NCBI GenBank assembly: GCA_012931725.1
Contig: CM022949.1
Location: 11,196,928 to 11,260,927, forward strand
Reading direction: 5' to 3'
From: Litsea cubeba
Taxonomy: Eukaryota > Streptophyta > Magnoliopsida > Laurales > Lauraceae
Length of the DNA stretch: 64,000 bases
Shown here: positions 36,651 to 47,126 of the stretch, in pieces
Layout of the letters: every line of letters begins with the position of its first letter
How positions within the stretch are numbered: position 1 is the stretch's first letter
Program-made: the position numbers and the translations under genes
Notes under the pieces: generated by a model
Told to the model about the DNA's origin: nothing
What the model saw: the letters and a program-made list of their open reading frames with translations, nothing else
Database searches by the model: none

Positions 36651-37130
36651 AAGGGAAAAATCTCAAATAAGGCCTTAAGTTTTTGCCTTACATTTCAAAA
36701 AAAGTTCTCCATAAAATTTTCAATTAAGGACATTCGTCCATCTAAACCTATTTCATGGCGACTTCCCCCCCCCAAGTCTTTTAAATTACCCAAATTACCC
36801 TTCATTAAAATAAAACCCTTCTTCACTTCCTCTATATTCTCTTTCTTTTCTTCACCGGCATCCTTGCAGTGATCGACGACAACTAGCATCTCCACATGAT
36901 CGGCTGAATGTAGTGGTTGCCTGAATCATGTCATGACTTTAAATGAAGGGCACTTTGAGTATTTTTAAAAAATGAGGGAAAATGACATAAGAAAATACCA
37001 TTAAATTACCTGGTATCCTTAATTGAGAATTTACTGGAAAATCTAGGGACTAAATTGAAGTTTTTTGAAACTTATGTCCTTTTTAAAAATGAGGGAAAAG
37101 AACTTAAGACCTAATTTGGAATCTTCCCTT
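36651..37130. mobile_element. MITE with ~80-110-bp inverted terminal repeats
   Basis: The left end AAGGGAAAAATCTCAAATAA and the reverse complement of the right end, AAGGGAAGATTCCAAATTAG, continue as imperfect inverted repeats through a TCAATTAAGGA match about 80-110 bp inside. The total is 480 bp with no transposase. No clear target duplication was found. Confidence 0.65.
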
Positions 37131-37548
37131 ACTTTAATATGTAAGCTATAACATCAATAGGCTAAAAACAAATTAGTACTGATCTTACCCTACACCAGAA
37201 ATAGAGAGAATCAAACCCAAAACAAATGGCCTGAGCGTTTAGACCCCTGAACCATGTGGCCATTAATCCTATTTCTGTTCTATAGTCTTCAATATTTAGG
37301 CATCTGTTTTTGCTGTCTCTCCTGCCACTTCTACTGTGTCAGACTTCATATACGTTCACGAGATAATCACGTTTCAATTATTTACAGATGCTCCCCATTT
37401 GGTGCTGGATAGAGAAAAGGTTAATTGCCACTCCACACTCATTTAATGCACTCATTTGGAGCCCGGTAAATAAAAGATTCACCAAGTCTGATCATCCACC
37501 GGGGTTAGATCTATTTAGGCTGATTTTGACTAACACCTTCAATGCTTG

Positions 37549-37768
37549 TTTGTTTTACATGTGGTAAAGTAAAAAAAAAAAAAGTGAGATAAACTGCTGC
37601 CGGCCGAAGAGATTTTACTACACTTTTGTTTGGTTGGTCAAATTGATGGAGTGTAAAAATAAAATCGCACTGCCAAATTTTCTGCCTTGAATTTATCACC
37701 CATCAAAAAATCTCACCGTATAAGAGTGTTGTAAAGTGCTTTACCAATAATTTTACCAAACCACAGCC
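37549..37768. mobile_element. Possible small MITE
   Basis: Left GCTTGTTTGTTTTAC...GGTAAAG and right (reverse complement) GGCTGTGGTTTGGTAAAATTATTGGTAAAG are similar inverted ends of about 25-30 bp. Boundaries are approximate. Confidence 0.35.
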
Positions 37769-38047
37769 CATTAACTTTACTTCACCCCATAAAAGCAAAT
37801 GTCATTCTTATTTTACTAAAAGTCACACTTCACCATCGCTGCAGTTCTTACCCAAATCTACAAACAATACAGTCTCAAGTAGTATTTACGAAGCCTGCTG
37901 AGCTTTTTCTTTGAATATATTTCATCTGAAATCCAAGACCTAGCTCATACAAGTAATCGTAAAAAAACCTCAATTTCCGGTAAGAAATACAAAATTGGAG
38001 CCTGTGTTTCGAAGCTCTAATAGGCACAAAGAGGAGGCATGCACTCG

Positions 38048-38765
38048 TTAGCTGGAAGGGACTTGGTAGTATTTCCCTTTGCACATGCACCTGTAGACAA
38101 TGGGACAGGACTCTGCGACCGAGCATTGGAAGCTCACCATCACCCTCTTGCATGGAGAGCATGGCCCACATGCATGCGAGCAATCCGGCAAGCTTGATCC
38201 TGTTGGAAACATGTCCCACCTGAGATCTTCCTTAGCTGCCTCCTACACAACAGATACACCCATTTTAAGGGAGAGTAAGTAAGTTAGTTCGAGGACGAAA
38301 TCTGATTTCAAGTACTGGATAAGTGGTATGTAAGAAACAAACCTTAGGGTACTCGTACATCTTGTCCCCACTCAAATGGCCCATGCCCATGGGATTGCCT
38401 GGCAACATAAATAGTTGTGTGAAACACTACAATCAAATAAAGATAAAAATTAAAAGATATTGGATTAATGAAAAAAAAAAGAAGATAAAAGAGGAGTCTT
38501 GATTGTCTAATTGTAATTGGAGGAAAATTAGAGCCGCCAATCGTTCAAAATAAACATCTTCCTCGGATATAAGATTGTCTAATTAATTTTAATCCATTTA
38601 TAGTTGGGTCAATTATCAAATAAATTAGAAATTAACTATCCATCACTTACCAGGTGTTGATCGAAGGCCTCGAGCGCTGTCCAAGGATAAGAGAATAAAT
38701 GTTGCAAGGAGAGCCATGTGGGACCCAACTCCAAGAGAGATGGACACAAACTTGTTCATTTTCAT
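38048..38765 (-). CDS. EPF/EPFL secreted cysteine-rich peptide (EPF2/EPFL7-like), 3 exons
   Basis: Precursor of an epidermal patterning factor-like peptide; relatives are secreted ligands of ERECTA-family receptors and TMM, acting in stomatal and growth patterning. Exons (5' to 3'): 38765-38651, 38398-38343, 38242-38048, with GT-AG borders and matching phases, giving 121 residues. Residues about 15-33 form a hydrophobic signal-peptide core (HMALLATFILLSLDSARG). The C-terminal 50 residues hold the family signature GSSLPDCSHACGPCSPCKR and then PIVYRCMCKGKYY, with eight cysteines as in EPF1/EPF2. Closest by memory to EPF2 and EPFL7; I cannot decide between them. A second in-frame ATG is two codons downstream of the start. 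The gene is easily missed because no exon exceeds 200 bp and overlapping frames are longer. Confidence 0.9.
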
Positions 38766-38925
38766 CAAAAGCAAGTCAGCCACACAATCCAAGTCGCAGG
38801 AAGTCGAATGCTACGTACAGCTCCCAGTAGTTAGAATGAAACACGAGGGGAGGAAGACAATAACACTACAAAACCAGCAGGTGGTGTGTGGACGTGTTTG
38901 TGGAGGCAGGCAGTGTTGGACTGCT

Positions 38926-38938
38926 TTTATATATAAAC
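38926..38938 (-). promoter_or_regulatory. TATA box of the EPF-like gene
   Basis: On the minus strand the sequence reads TTTATATATAAAA, about 160 nt before the start codon, which fits a 5' UTR of roughly 130 nt. Confidence 0.6.
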
Positions 38939-38965
38939 AGAATGGAATAAAGTAAGGGTGAATTA

Positions 38966-40897
38966 AATGAAGAGGTAGGGATATCTGCTACTATTCACAC
39001 GATCCACGTTAACTACTTGGGAGATTCACATGATTTGCTGACATGAGGCAGAAGAATAACACTCCATTTCTTTTGAACGGAAACAAAGCATTCAAATGTT
39101 CACTGACATGTTATGAGGGAATTCACGTGCACAAACATTTATTCTAGTTTGAGAGAGAGAGAGAGAGGTGCAGCATAGTTTTTTTTTTTTCACTGTCATG
39201 GAGGATACGAGGTGAGGGATAAAATATAAAAAATAGAGCTGTAGATATAACATTCACATTCTTATATGGATAATAAGAAAATCTTATGTAGATAATAAAG
39301 AAAGGGGTCATTTCCTAAATTGAGTGGGGGCAGTTGCCCACACTCGATCCCCACTCCCTCCTTGCTTGGTTGTAATGGGAACCAATCCAGCATATTTTCA
39401 TCAGGTCCGATATTTGAAAGCATTGCTCTAAATAAATTAAAGGGAGTCGATGGCAAACATAAAGGCATGTGTTAGGTCATATTCTTAATTTGTCCCAAGT
39501 TCTTGTCTAATAAATGGCACACGTGAAGACTTCCCCCCTAATCTTAAAGTGACTGCTCTCTTCGACGTGCATTTAATGATGTTTGATAGGATAGAGCAAC
39601 TTAGGATATGACCCTTAACCCGTTTTAATTGGACGAAGAATGGTGGTCCACAATCTAGAAACTTATCTGATCAGTTCGAAATTTGAATATACTACGTACG
39701 TACTATGATGGTACGTGAGGTAGGTAGGTCCAAGGATCACGGACACAAGCACGTTGTGCACTGCTTGCGAGGTGCCATAGACAATTCCTTATGATGATGG
39801 ATGATCTAATCTAAATGCGAAGGGAGATTTTCACCTATAGGAACACTGCACAAGCTGGTGCTGTGCTTTTGATTGGGCCTTTTTTTTTTCCTAGTCAAAC
39901 CCATTAGATCATTTTTGGGGTTTTAGAACAGTGGGGGATTTCCGATCCCATCCGTACCCATCCAGACGCTTCTTTCCTTGTATTTGAGCCATTTACATCC
40001 CTATGGCTTATTAAAGATGTTTATACTAGAACTGTTTGCCTTTTGTAGGATGATCTAAAGCTTTTGACGTTTTGCAGACCTCTTTCATTAAGATCTAGAT
40101 CTATTTCCCCTTCTCCATGATTGGCATGGTTCCCTGTGAGCTGAAGAGGCAACTCCTTATGCTCTTATGTGCAGTGGCCTAGGTAGAAGAAAACTTTATA
40201 TACTTTAATATATATATAAAATATACCAACTTATGATGTCTAAATACGGATGTTGATACGGACACTGATGTGGTAATCTGGGATTGAAAATTTAAGGTCC
40301 GGATACAGATATAAGTATCTTAATTTTTTCTTTAGAACAGTTTTAAATCAATAAAATTATCATTGTTTTCGTCCATTTTTAACATTTTTATGTTGAGAAG
40401 TAAAAGTATTAAAAGAACTACATAAAGAAAAGGACTTTATTAATATGATATGTTAAGCTTGTTCCTTAGAAGTATTGGTGCAGCATAAGGTTCCAATACA
40501 AATATCATATCAGTTAGATACAGATAAATTGGGCTTATATAAATATCTGGATATGGTACCGACAAATGTTATTTCAATTTGTGAGCAAGATAATTTCATA
40601 CATGTGGATCATTAACTTAAACCCGCTGGCTTTATTCCCCAAAGGCCTGCTCGTTTTCTCCCATTCAGGGAGTTTCATTTGGGCAGAAGTATATGTTGTC
40701 ATCCAAATTTCATCACCCCTCCCAAATGCCCAAGAGACATGCCTAATGAGCAGGGCTATCAAAGGATTGGGCTGGGCTGGGCCAGGCCCAATGTTGCACA
40801 AGAATTATAATCAACATAGGTGGGCCGGACCCATGGTGGGTCTCCACTTTCTATGCCCTTACCTAGGGTAGGGCTGACCCAAGGCTTGAAGAGTTGG
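38966..40897. other. Intergenic between EPF-like gene and copia element
   Basis: Contains (GA)n near 39151-39166, a poly(T) run and a MITE-like segment at 40231-40490. No gene was recognised. Confidence 0.45.
40231..40490. mobile_element. MITE related to 17705-17852
   Basis: Left ACTTATGATGTCTAAATACG and right (reverse complement) CCTTATGCTGCACCAATAC are similar inverted ends. Repeated GATACGG and GGATACAGATA words lie just inside, as in the 17.7-kb element. Confidence 0.4.
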
Positions 40898-41098
40898 TGT
40901 AAAGAATAGAGAAAGTGAAAGGATTTGGAAATAATTCATGACCACATTTCATTGATTGAGGTATGTATATATATACAAGAGTATTGTCCTAGTTTTTAGG
41001 CTAAGTTAGAGATAACCACTAAACTAATTATGGTTAAGATAGAGATAACCACTAAACTAATTATGGTAAACAAATATCTACAAGATAATATCGTAATA
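40898..41098 (-). repeat. copia 3' LTR
   Basis: 201 bp; contains an internal near-duplicate of AGAGATAACCACTAAACTAA. Matches 45470-45670 base for base by eye. Confidence 0.95.
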
Positions 41099-41110
41099 CT
41101 CCCCCTCAAG
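41099..41110 (-). other. copia polypurine tract
   Basis: CTTGAGGGGGAG on the coding strand, directly abutting the 3' LTR and overlapping the stop codon of the RNase H frame. Confidence 0.8.
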
Positions 41111-42276
41111 TTGGAGCATGGGGATCGATAATGCCCAACTTGCCCAAAAGAAGCTGAAAGTGGACCTTCCCAAGGGCTTTGGTAAATAAATCGGCTGGCT
41201 GCTGAGCCGTAGGAATGTAGCTTGTGATGATATTGCCGGACTGGACATGATCTCGGACGAGGTGACAGTCTATCTCAATGTGCTTCGTCCGCTCATGGAA
41301 CACGGGATTAGCAGCGATGTGCAGGGCTGCCTGGCTATCACAGTAAAGACGCATAGGAGAGTTGTGACCAACTCCTAAGGAATGCAATAAGGACTTCAAC
41401 CAGACTAACTCACAAGAAGTTGATGCCATGGACCTGTACTCTGCTTCAGCAGACGATCGAGAGACAGTCGTCTGCTTCTTAGTCTTCCAAGAGATGGGAG
41501 ACTTGCCTAACATGATAAAATAGCCAGTAATAGAACGCCGAGAGATAGGACAAGAAGCCCAATCTGAGTCACAAAAGGCTGTGAGTTGTAGGGAACTCTG
41601 AGCAGATAGCAACAAACCTTGTCCCGGATGCCCTTTTAGGTAGTGAAGAACCCGAAGAGCAGCGTGCCAATGATCCTCCTTAGTAACATATATATGAGGC
41701 GACCCACTAGGCGGCGGTACATCTCGGGATCTGAAAGAGACGAGCTTGCAGAGATGGCAAGCTGATGGTGTTGTTCCATAGGGAACTCACATGGCTTTGC
41801 AGCAAGTAAGCCAGCTTCAGACAAAATGTCCAGAGTATATTTCCGTTGAGACAGAAAAAGGCCAGACGGAATACGAGATATCTCAATCCCAAGAAAATAT
41901 TTCAGAGCACCAAGATCCTTCATATGAAAGCAGGTACCGAGATAAGACTTGAAACGAGCAATGGAAGCAGAATTATTACCCGCAACAATTAAGTCATCAA
42001 CGTACACCAGGACGTGTAGAGTGACGCCAAGCATCTGATATGAAAAAAGAGAGTAATCGGCTTTGCTTTGGCAGAAACCGAAGGCACGTAGAGCAGAGGA
42101 GAGCTTGGCGAACCAGTTTCGAGGAGCCTGCTTGAGCCCGTAAAGAGACTTGCGCAGATGACAAACGTGTCCAGGTGGAACATCAGCAAGGCCAGGAGGA
42201 GGTCTCATATACACCTCTTCATCAAGGTCACCATGCAGAAAAGCATTGTGAACATCCATCTGATGAAGTTCCCAAG
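41106..42276 (-). pseudogene. copia reverse transcriptase and RNase H, out of frame with gag-pol
   Basis: Two frames continue the polyprotein. From about 42276 to 41690 lies reverse transcriptase, with QMDVHNAFLHGDL and the catalytic YVDD box (in LVYVDDLIVAG). It breaks just after a GRLIY motif, and the next recognisable block (YVTKEDHWHAALR, then RNase H) is in a different frame at about 41690-41106. The block normally between them (around the TRPD motif) is missing, so roughly 50 bp, not a multiple of three, has been deleted. RNase H shows the DSDWASC and SSAEAEYR motifs and a terminal HIEIDCHLVRD stretch. Confidence 0.9.
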
Positions 42277-45200
42277 CCACGAATAGTAGCAACTGAGAGA
42301 AATACACGAACTGACGCCATCTTTGCAACAGGAGCAAAGGTTTCAGTGTAGTCAACACCTTCAATCTGACGATTCCCAAGAACAACTAAACGAGCCTTGT
42401 GTCTCTCAATAGACCCGTTAGACCTGTATTTGATACGATACACCCATTTGCAGCCAATTGGGGTCTTCCCAGGAGGTAACACAGAGAGCGTCCATGTGCC
42501 ATTTCGGCGTAGTGCCTCCAGCTCAGAGTTCATCGCCTCTCGCCAGGCGATGTGTTGAACCGCATCTTTGAACGAAGAAGGTTCGGTTCCTGCCGTAATA
42601 GCAGCAAGAAAACAGACATGGGAGGCCGAGAAATTAGTGCAAGAAACATATGCAGCTAAAGGGTAAGGTAGACCTGAGGGCCGTGACTGTTGCGTGGGCG
42701 AAGAAGATGCAGTGGGGGGGTTAAAATGCTGAACTGTACTGCACACATAGTCTTTCAGACGAACACTAGGCTGTCGTGTCCGAGTACTTTGCCGAACAAC
42801 AGATTGATCCGACTCAGAATCAGCTGGAGGAGGAATCAGAGAAGGACTCCCCCTTACTTGCGAAAGCGAGATGGCATCCGGAGGGGCAGAGGCTGCAGGC
42901 TGCTGTGTAATTGGTGGTGGAACATCATAGACAGCCGGAGATGGAGCGGAGACCGGAGCGGTAGGTGGCTCAGGCAGAGGTGCGGCAAACGGGAAGAACG
43001 ATTCAAAGAAAACGACATCCCTGCTGACAAAGAGCTCCTTGGTTTCTAGGTCATACAAGCGCCAGCCACGCTTGCCAGGTGGATAGCCAAGAAAAACACA
43101 CTTACGGCTTCGTGGTGCGAACTTGTCGCGAATCCGAGGGGTCTGAGTGGCAAAGCAGAGACACCCGAAGACTCGAAAAGAGCTGTAAGATGGTACATAG
43201 TTGTGGGGAAGCTCATAAGGAGTGCGGTTACCCAGAACAGGGGACGGTGTACGGTTGATAAGGAAAGCTGCGGTTGAAACACATTCGGCCCAGAACTGCA
43301 AAGGCAAGTTTGCCTGAGAACGCAACGCACGAGCGACATTAAGCAAATGACGATGTTTCCGCTCCACCCTGCCATTCTGTTGGGGCGTAGCAACACAAGA
43401 AGTCTCAAAGATAATCCCTTTAGCATCAAGAAAGGGACGTAGAGGAAGGAACTCTGTTCCATTATCTGCACGGACTCGCTGAATCCGTTTGTTGTACTGC
43501 GTATCTACAAGAGCACAAAAATTCTTGAAAAGCAAAGCAATTTCAGACTTGGCAACACAGAAAAAGACCCAAACGGCCCGAGAGTAGTCATCAACAATTG
43601 TTAGAAAATAAGAGGCACTACGAAACGAAGGAGTGCTGTATTTTCCCCAAACGTCACAATGGACCAATTGAAACAAATCATCTGCTTTATTAGAACTAAG
43701 AGGAAAAGACAATCTAGGCTGTTTTGCTTTAAAACAAGAATCACAAGGCATAATACTCTCTAAGGAGTCCTTGTCTAGCTTAAGTTCAGAAATAGAAGAC
43801 ATGACAGAAGATGACGGATGACCAAGACGACAATGCCACAGAATAGCAGAATTGACAGATGTCTGAGCAAACATAGCAGAGACCGTAGAACGCAGATGCT
43901 GAATCCAGTAAACCCCCCCTTGCTGCTTACCCACGCCAATCACTGTCCTCGTATGAATTTCCTGAAGGACAACAAGTTTGTCGGTTAGAAACACTAATAG
44001 ACGAAGATCACGAGCCAACTGAGCAAAAGACAATAAGTTGCAACGCAAATAGGGAACCAATAGCACATGAGAGAGACAGAAATCGCCAATATAGAGGCGT
44101 CCCTCTTTCGTAGCAGAAGAAACGCTGCCATCAGGTAATGTAATAGAAACAGATTTGACCTCCTTGATGTCCCTGAGCAAAGCTGAATCACCAGTCATAT
44201 GGGAAGAAGCACCAGTGTCAAGAATCCAGGAAGAATTCATACCGGATTTATCAGCGACGGATTGCATGGAATTAAACATATTCATCACCGCAGTCCATTG
44301 TTCGTCAGACAACGTCGAACCGAAAGCTTGACGATCCGAGGATGCCATAGACGAAGCGACCGCACCACCCGGGTTTTGGACTGCGTTCGCAGATCCCGCT
44401 GGACGCTCGTTGGAGGAAGGAGCGGACGAACCTGTACCTGACCCAGAAGCTTGATTGCGAGCGGCGATCCGTGCTTTGAGCCAATCGGGAAGGCCATTGA
44501 GCCGGTAGCAGGTGGGCTTGTCGTGGCCTTTCTTGCCACAGTGGGAGCAGACGAGATGCTTGCGGGACTCAGGTGGGGGCATTGGTGAAGAAGGCTTGGA
44601 GAAGCGACGAGCGGCAAGGGCCAACGAATCGGTCGAAGCCTCCCTGGACGTGACAACCGTCTTTAGCCTCTCATCCTGAATCACCAGGGAATAGACCCTA
44701 TTCATCGGAGGTAAGGGATCATGGGCCATGATGTTGGAACGAAGAGTCCCAAAGGCTGCATCATCAAGGCCCATCAGAAACTGATGCACGCGTTCTTCTT
44801 CACGCTCTTGCACCAAAAAAGAGTTCAAATTGCACTCGCATTTACTACAGGTACAATTTCGAGTTGGGACATACGTCAGGAGTTCGTCCCATAGTTTCTT
44901 CAAGATACCATAATATGCGGCCACAGTGTGGCCTGTTTGACGACATCGGGCAATTTCGGAACGCAACTGAAGCTTGCGGGGGCCGTTCCCAATACAGAAA
45001 CGCTGACGAAGATCGTCCCAAAGATCTTTCACATTGTCAAAGTAAGTGATGGAAGAGCGAAGAGGAGGGTCGATAGATTGAACGACCCAACTCACCAGCA
45101 TAGAATTTACCATGTACCAATCATCAAGCATAGGAGGAGATTTAGCAGTGGAAGCAGGACGGGGTATAGAACCATCCACAAAGCCGAGTTTTCGCTTTGC

Positions 45201-45353
45201 GCGAAAGGAGTTGCACATTGCGATCACCCATTCATCGTAATTGTCACCTGTGAGAACCACCGGGCATATGGAAAGGCCAGGATGGTCAGACGGATGAAGA
45301 TAGTACGGAGAAGAGAAAGTAATACCAGCGTCCTTGTTGACTTCGGTCGACAT
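42228..45353 (-). CDS. copia Gag-protease-integrase polyprotein, truncated by frameshift
   Basis: 1041 codons from an ATG 117 nt downstream of the LTR. Gag (about 20-240) carries the UBN2/DUF4219-type domain, with a CCHC knuckle at 269-282. The protease motif DTGASSH begins at 379. Integrase follows, with an HHCC zinc domain (HCRLGHP onward) and a D,D-35-E core (VDDYSRAV, ADNGTEFL, GRVERKHRH). The start of reverse transcriptase (CKWVYRIKY, ETFAPVAK) comes next. An extra T at about 42274 on the complement shifts the frame, and the last ~15 codons are nonsense that overlaps the correct frame. Confidence 0.93.
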   Translation of the reverse strand: MSTEVNKDAGITFSSPYYLHPSDHPGLSICPVVLTGDNYDEWVIAMCNSFRAKRKLGFVDGSIPRPASTAKSPPMLDDWYMVNSMLVSWVVQSIDPPLRSSITYFDNVKDLWDDLRQRFCIGNGPRKLQLRSEIARCRQTGHTVAAYYGILKKLWDELLTYVPTRNCTCSKCECNLNSFLVQEREEERVHQFLMGLDDAAFGTLRSNIMAHDPLPPMNRVYSLVIQDERLKTVVTSREASTDSLALAARRFSKPSSPMPPPESRKHLVCSHCGKKGHDKPTCYRLNGLPDWLKARIAARNQASGSGTGSSAPSSNERPAGSANAVQNPGGAVASSMASSDRQAFGSTLSDEQWTAVMNMFNSMQSVADKSGMNSSWILDTGASSHMTGDSALLRDIKEVKSVSITLPDGSVSSATKEGRLYIGDFCLSHVLLVPYLRCNLLSFAQLARDLRLLVFLTDKLVVLQEIHTRTVIGVGKQQGGVYWIQHLRSTVSAMFAQTSVNSAILWHCRLGHPSSSVMSSISELKLDKDSLESIMPCDSCFKAKQPRLSFPLSSNKADDLFQLVHCDVWGKYSTPSFRSASYFLTIVDDYSRAVWVFFCVAKSEIALLFKNFCALVDTQYNKRIQRVRADNGTEFLPLRPFLDAKGIIFETSCVATPQQNGRVERKHRHLLNVARALRSQANLPLQFWAECVSTAAFLINRTPSPVLGNRTPYELPHNYVPSYSSFRVFGCLCFATQTPRIRDKFAPRSRKCVFLGYPPGKRGWRLYDLETKELFVSRDVVFFESFFPFAAPLPEPPTAPVSAPSPAVYDVPPPITQQPAASAPPDAISLSQVRGSPSLIPPPADSESDQSVVRQSTRTRQPSVRLKDYVCSTVQHFNPPTASSSPTQQSRPSGLPYPLAAYVSCTNFSASHVCFLAAITAGTEPSSFKDAVQHIAWREAMNSELEALRRNGTWTLSVLPPGKTPIGCKWVYRIKYRSNGSIERHKARLVVLGNRQIEGVDYTETFAPVAKMASVRVFLSVATIRGLGTSSDGCSQCFSAW

Positions 45354-45457
45354 GATGGCCGATGAAACCGACGGCGGAAAGGCAGCAGTTCGGCAGCGAC
45401 AGGAGTTCGGCGGCCGAGGGCTGATGCGTGATTAGGGTTGCGTTTAGGATTAACCTA

Positions 45458-45469
45458 GCTCTGATACCA
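45458..45469 (-). other. copia primer-binding site (tRNA-iMet)
   Basis: TGGTATCAGAGC immediately after the 5' LTR; this is the standard initiator-methionine tRNA complement used by copia elements. Confidence 0.93.
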
Positions 45470-45670
45470 TGTAAAGAATAGAGAAAGTGAAAGGATTTGG
45501 AAATAATTCATGACCACATTTCATTGATTGAGGTATGTATATATATACAAGAGTATTGTCCTAGTTTTTAGGCTAAGTTAGAGATAACCACTAAACTAAT
45601 TATGGTTAAGATAGAGATAACCACTAAACTAATTATGGTAAACAAATATCTACAAGATAATATCGTAATA
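45470..45670 (-). repeat. copia 5' LTR
   Basis: 201 bp, indistinguishable by eye from the 3' LTR at 40898-41098. Confidence 0.95.
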
Positions 45671-46320
45671 GTTGGAGAAAAAAAATTATTTATTTTTTTA
45701 TTTTTAACACCACCATTGGGTCTCTCATACATGACGTTAACCCTCCTTTATTCGGGCCTTTTGGTAGTTGAATTCTCATGATCCTATATGAAAAAACTGA
45801 TAAAAATTGTTTTTTCTGCAGCATACCAAGCCGGACAGTCAAATGAATCGGAGGCCCAAAATTTTTTTTGTTCAACCCTGGCCTGGAACCTTCTCTTCCA
45901 AACAAGAGTTCCTCATTTTGTAAGGCGATACTCATCAGCTCAGTGAGACATTTCACAAGTCTTTTTATTTTTCCACTATACCATCAAATCTCAGTCTTTC
46001 TTCTTCAAAAAGGAAGGAAAAGAAAAGTTACACCAGTGAGAGAGAAATTGATATCCTTCTCTTCCCCTGTTTTTGGGCCATCGGCTACATTGGATTAGCT
46101 TTCCTCAGCTAAAACGTTTTTTGCATTTTTTTTGGCTGCATAAAAACACGCAGAAATTGAGGACTACGGACTACCTCCTCCCCTTTTGCCCAATCAATTT
46201 ACAAATCCCACAAAATTCATACACTTAAAAGTTACACATAGCGATGTAGTAAAACAGAAGAACATGAAAAAAAACGCGACCAATCAATCCGAATCCGAAT
46301 CCGTTTCAACTTAAAAGAGA
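45671..46320. other. Short intergenic stretch, including the 3' UTR of the delta-subunit gene
   Basis: No gene seen. The right-hand ~150 bp is probably 3' UTR. Confidence 0.45.
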
Positions 46321-47067
46321 TCATTCAGCAAGCGATCCAACGATACTGCTAAAATCAAGCTCACTAGCAATCTCATCCAACTGCTTCTTCACGCTCATAT
46401 CAATCAACTTGGATCCCGAACTCCCATACCTAATCGTAAACCCCGCCACCAGGCTCGGATCAATCACCGTCTTTATCCTCACGTTCTTCGCTCCCGTCAG
46501 CCTCTGCACCGACTGTGCGATCTGCGCCAGGTGCTGCGACTCCAGCTTCACCACCGAAGTCACGATCGCCATCTCCGTATTCGTGATCTTGTTGTAGAAA
46601 ATCTCGAATTCTTTCACGATGTCCAGCACCAGCTCGGTCCTCCTCATGTCGATCAAGATGTTCAAGAAATTCGCCGTGTGCGGCTGCAGCGCCGAAGATC
46701 GCGTGATGTCGTCGATCATCTCCCGCTTCTTCTCGATCCTGATCGTAGGATTCATGAAGAAGCTGGAGATCTCAGCTACGGAGAAGAGCTTCTCGACCTT
46801 CTCAATGTCGGCGCAGGTGGCTTCCAGGGTCTTGTTCGATTTAGCCACGTCGGCCAGCGCCGATGCGTAGCTGGCCGCGGCCGAGTCCATCATCGTGGCC
46901 CCGCCGCGGCGGCGGCGGACGGATCTTGCGTTTGATTTCGCGGCGAGCTTGAGCGACGGAAACTTGCCGAGGAACGAGCAGAGGAGGGGCTTTGGAGCGG
47001 CGCGCACTCGATTCTCCGGCGCGAATTGGGCGCGAAGTGCTACCGGAGATTGCTGAAGAGCTGCCAT
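46321..47067 (-). CDS. ATPD: Chloroplast ATP synthase delta subunit (AtpD), intronless
   Basis: Peripheral-stalk subunit that joins CF1 to CFo in the thylakoid ATP synthase. The product is 248 residues, within the range of plant precursors. Residues 1-57 are Ser/Ala/Arg-rich without acidic clusters and end in a RRRRGGATM stretch, as expected for a plastid transit peptide. The mature part follows the OSCP/delta family: an N-terminal helical domain from SAAASYASALADVAK (62-76), NFLNILIDMRR (133-143), and the C-terminal signature around IDPSLVAGFTIRYGSSGSK (202-220). The single exon is typical for this nuclear gene. The start is the only ATG that gives the transit peptide. Confidence 0.95.
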   Translation of the reverse strand: MAALQQSPVALRAQFAPENRVRAAPKPLLCSFLGKFPSLKLAAKSNARSVRRRRGGATMMDSAAASYASALADVAKSNKTLEATCADIEKVEKLFSVAEISSFFMNPTIRIEKKREMIDDITRSSALQPHTANFLNILIDMRRTELVLDIVKEFEIFYNKITNTEMAIVTSVVKLESQHLAQIAQSVQRLTGAKNVRIKTVIDPSLVAGFTIRYGSSGSKLIDMSVKKQLDEIASELDFSSIVGSLAE

Positions 47068-47090
47068 TGATTTCAGTACTTTTTCTTTTT

Positions 47091-47125
47091 CTTCTACTTC
47101 TTCTTCTTCTTCTTCTTCTTCTTCG
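47091..47125. repeat. (CTT)n microsatellite in the ATPD leader
   Basis: CTT repeats on the plus strand, so GAA repeats in the mRNA leader, 24 nt before the start codon. Confidence 0.85.
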
Positions 47126-47126
47126 T

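Larger units (their letters stand above)
40898..45670 (-). mobile_element. Complete Ty1/copia LTR retrotransposon, 4.77 kb, recent insertion
   Basis: Two 201-bp LTRs (40898-41098 and 45470-45670) show no difference by eye. The 5-bp target duplication GTTGG is at 40893-40897 and 45671-45675. On the coding (minus) strand the order is LTR, primer-binding site, gag, protease, integrase, reverse transcriptase, RNase H, polypurine tract, LTR. Integrase before reverse transcriptase defines copia. The LTR terminus is TA...CA on the coding strand instead of the usual TG...CA, in both copies. pol carries a one-base insertion and a small deletion, so this copy cannot encode a full polyprotein. Confidence 0.97.

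Noticed and set aside
37875..38219. 114-codon minus frame overlapping the EPF-like gene
   Set aside because: Wrong frame: the cysteine-rich EPF signature with proper splice sites lies in the neighbouring frame.
42690..45365. Several plus-strand frames within the copia element
   Set aside because: Antisense shadows of gag-pol.
46531..46935. 134-codon plus-strand frame over ATPD
   Set aside because: Antisense shadow of the delta-subunit gene.
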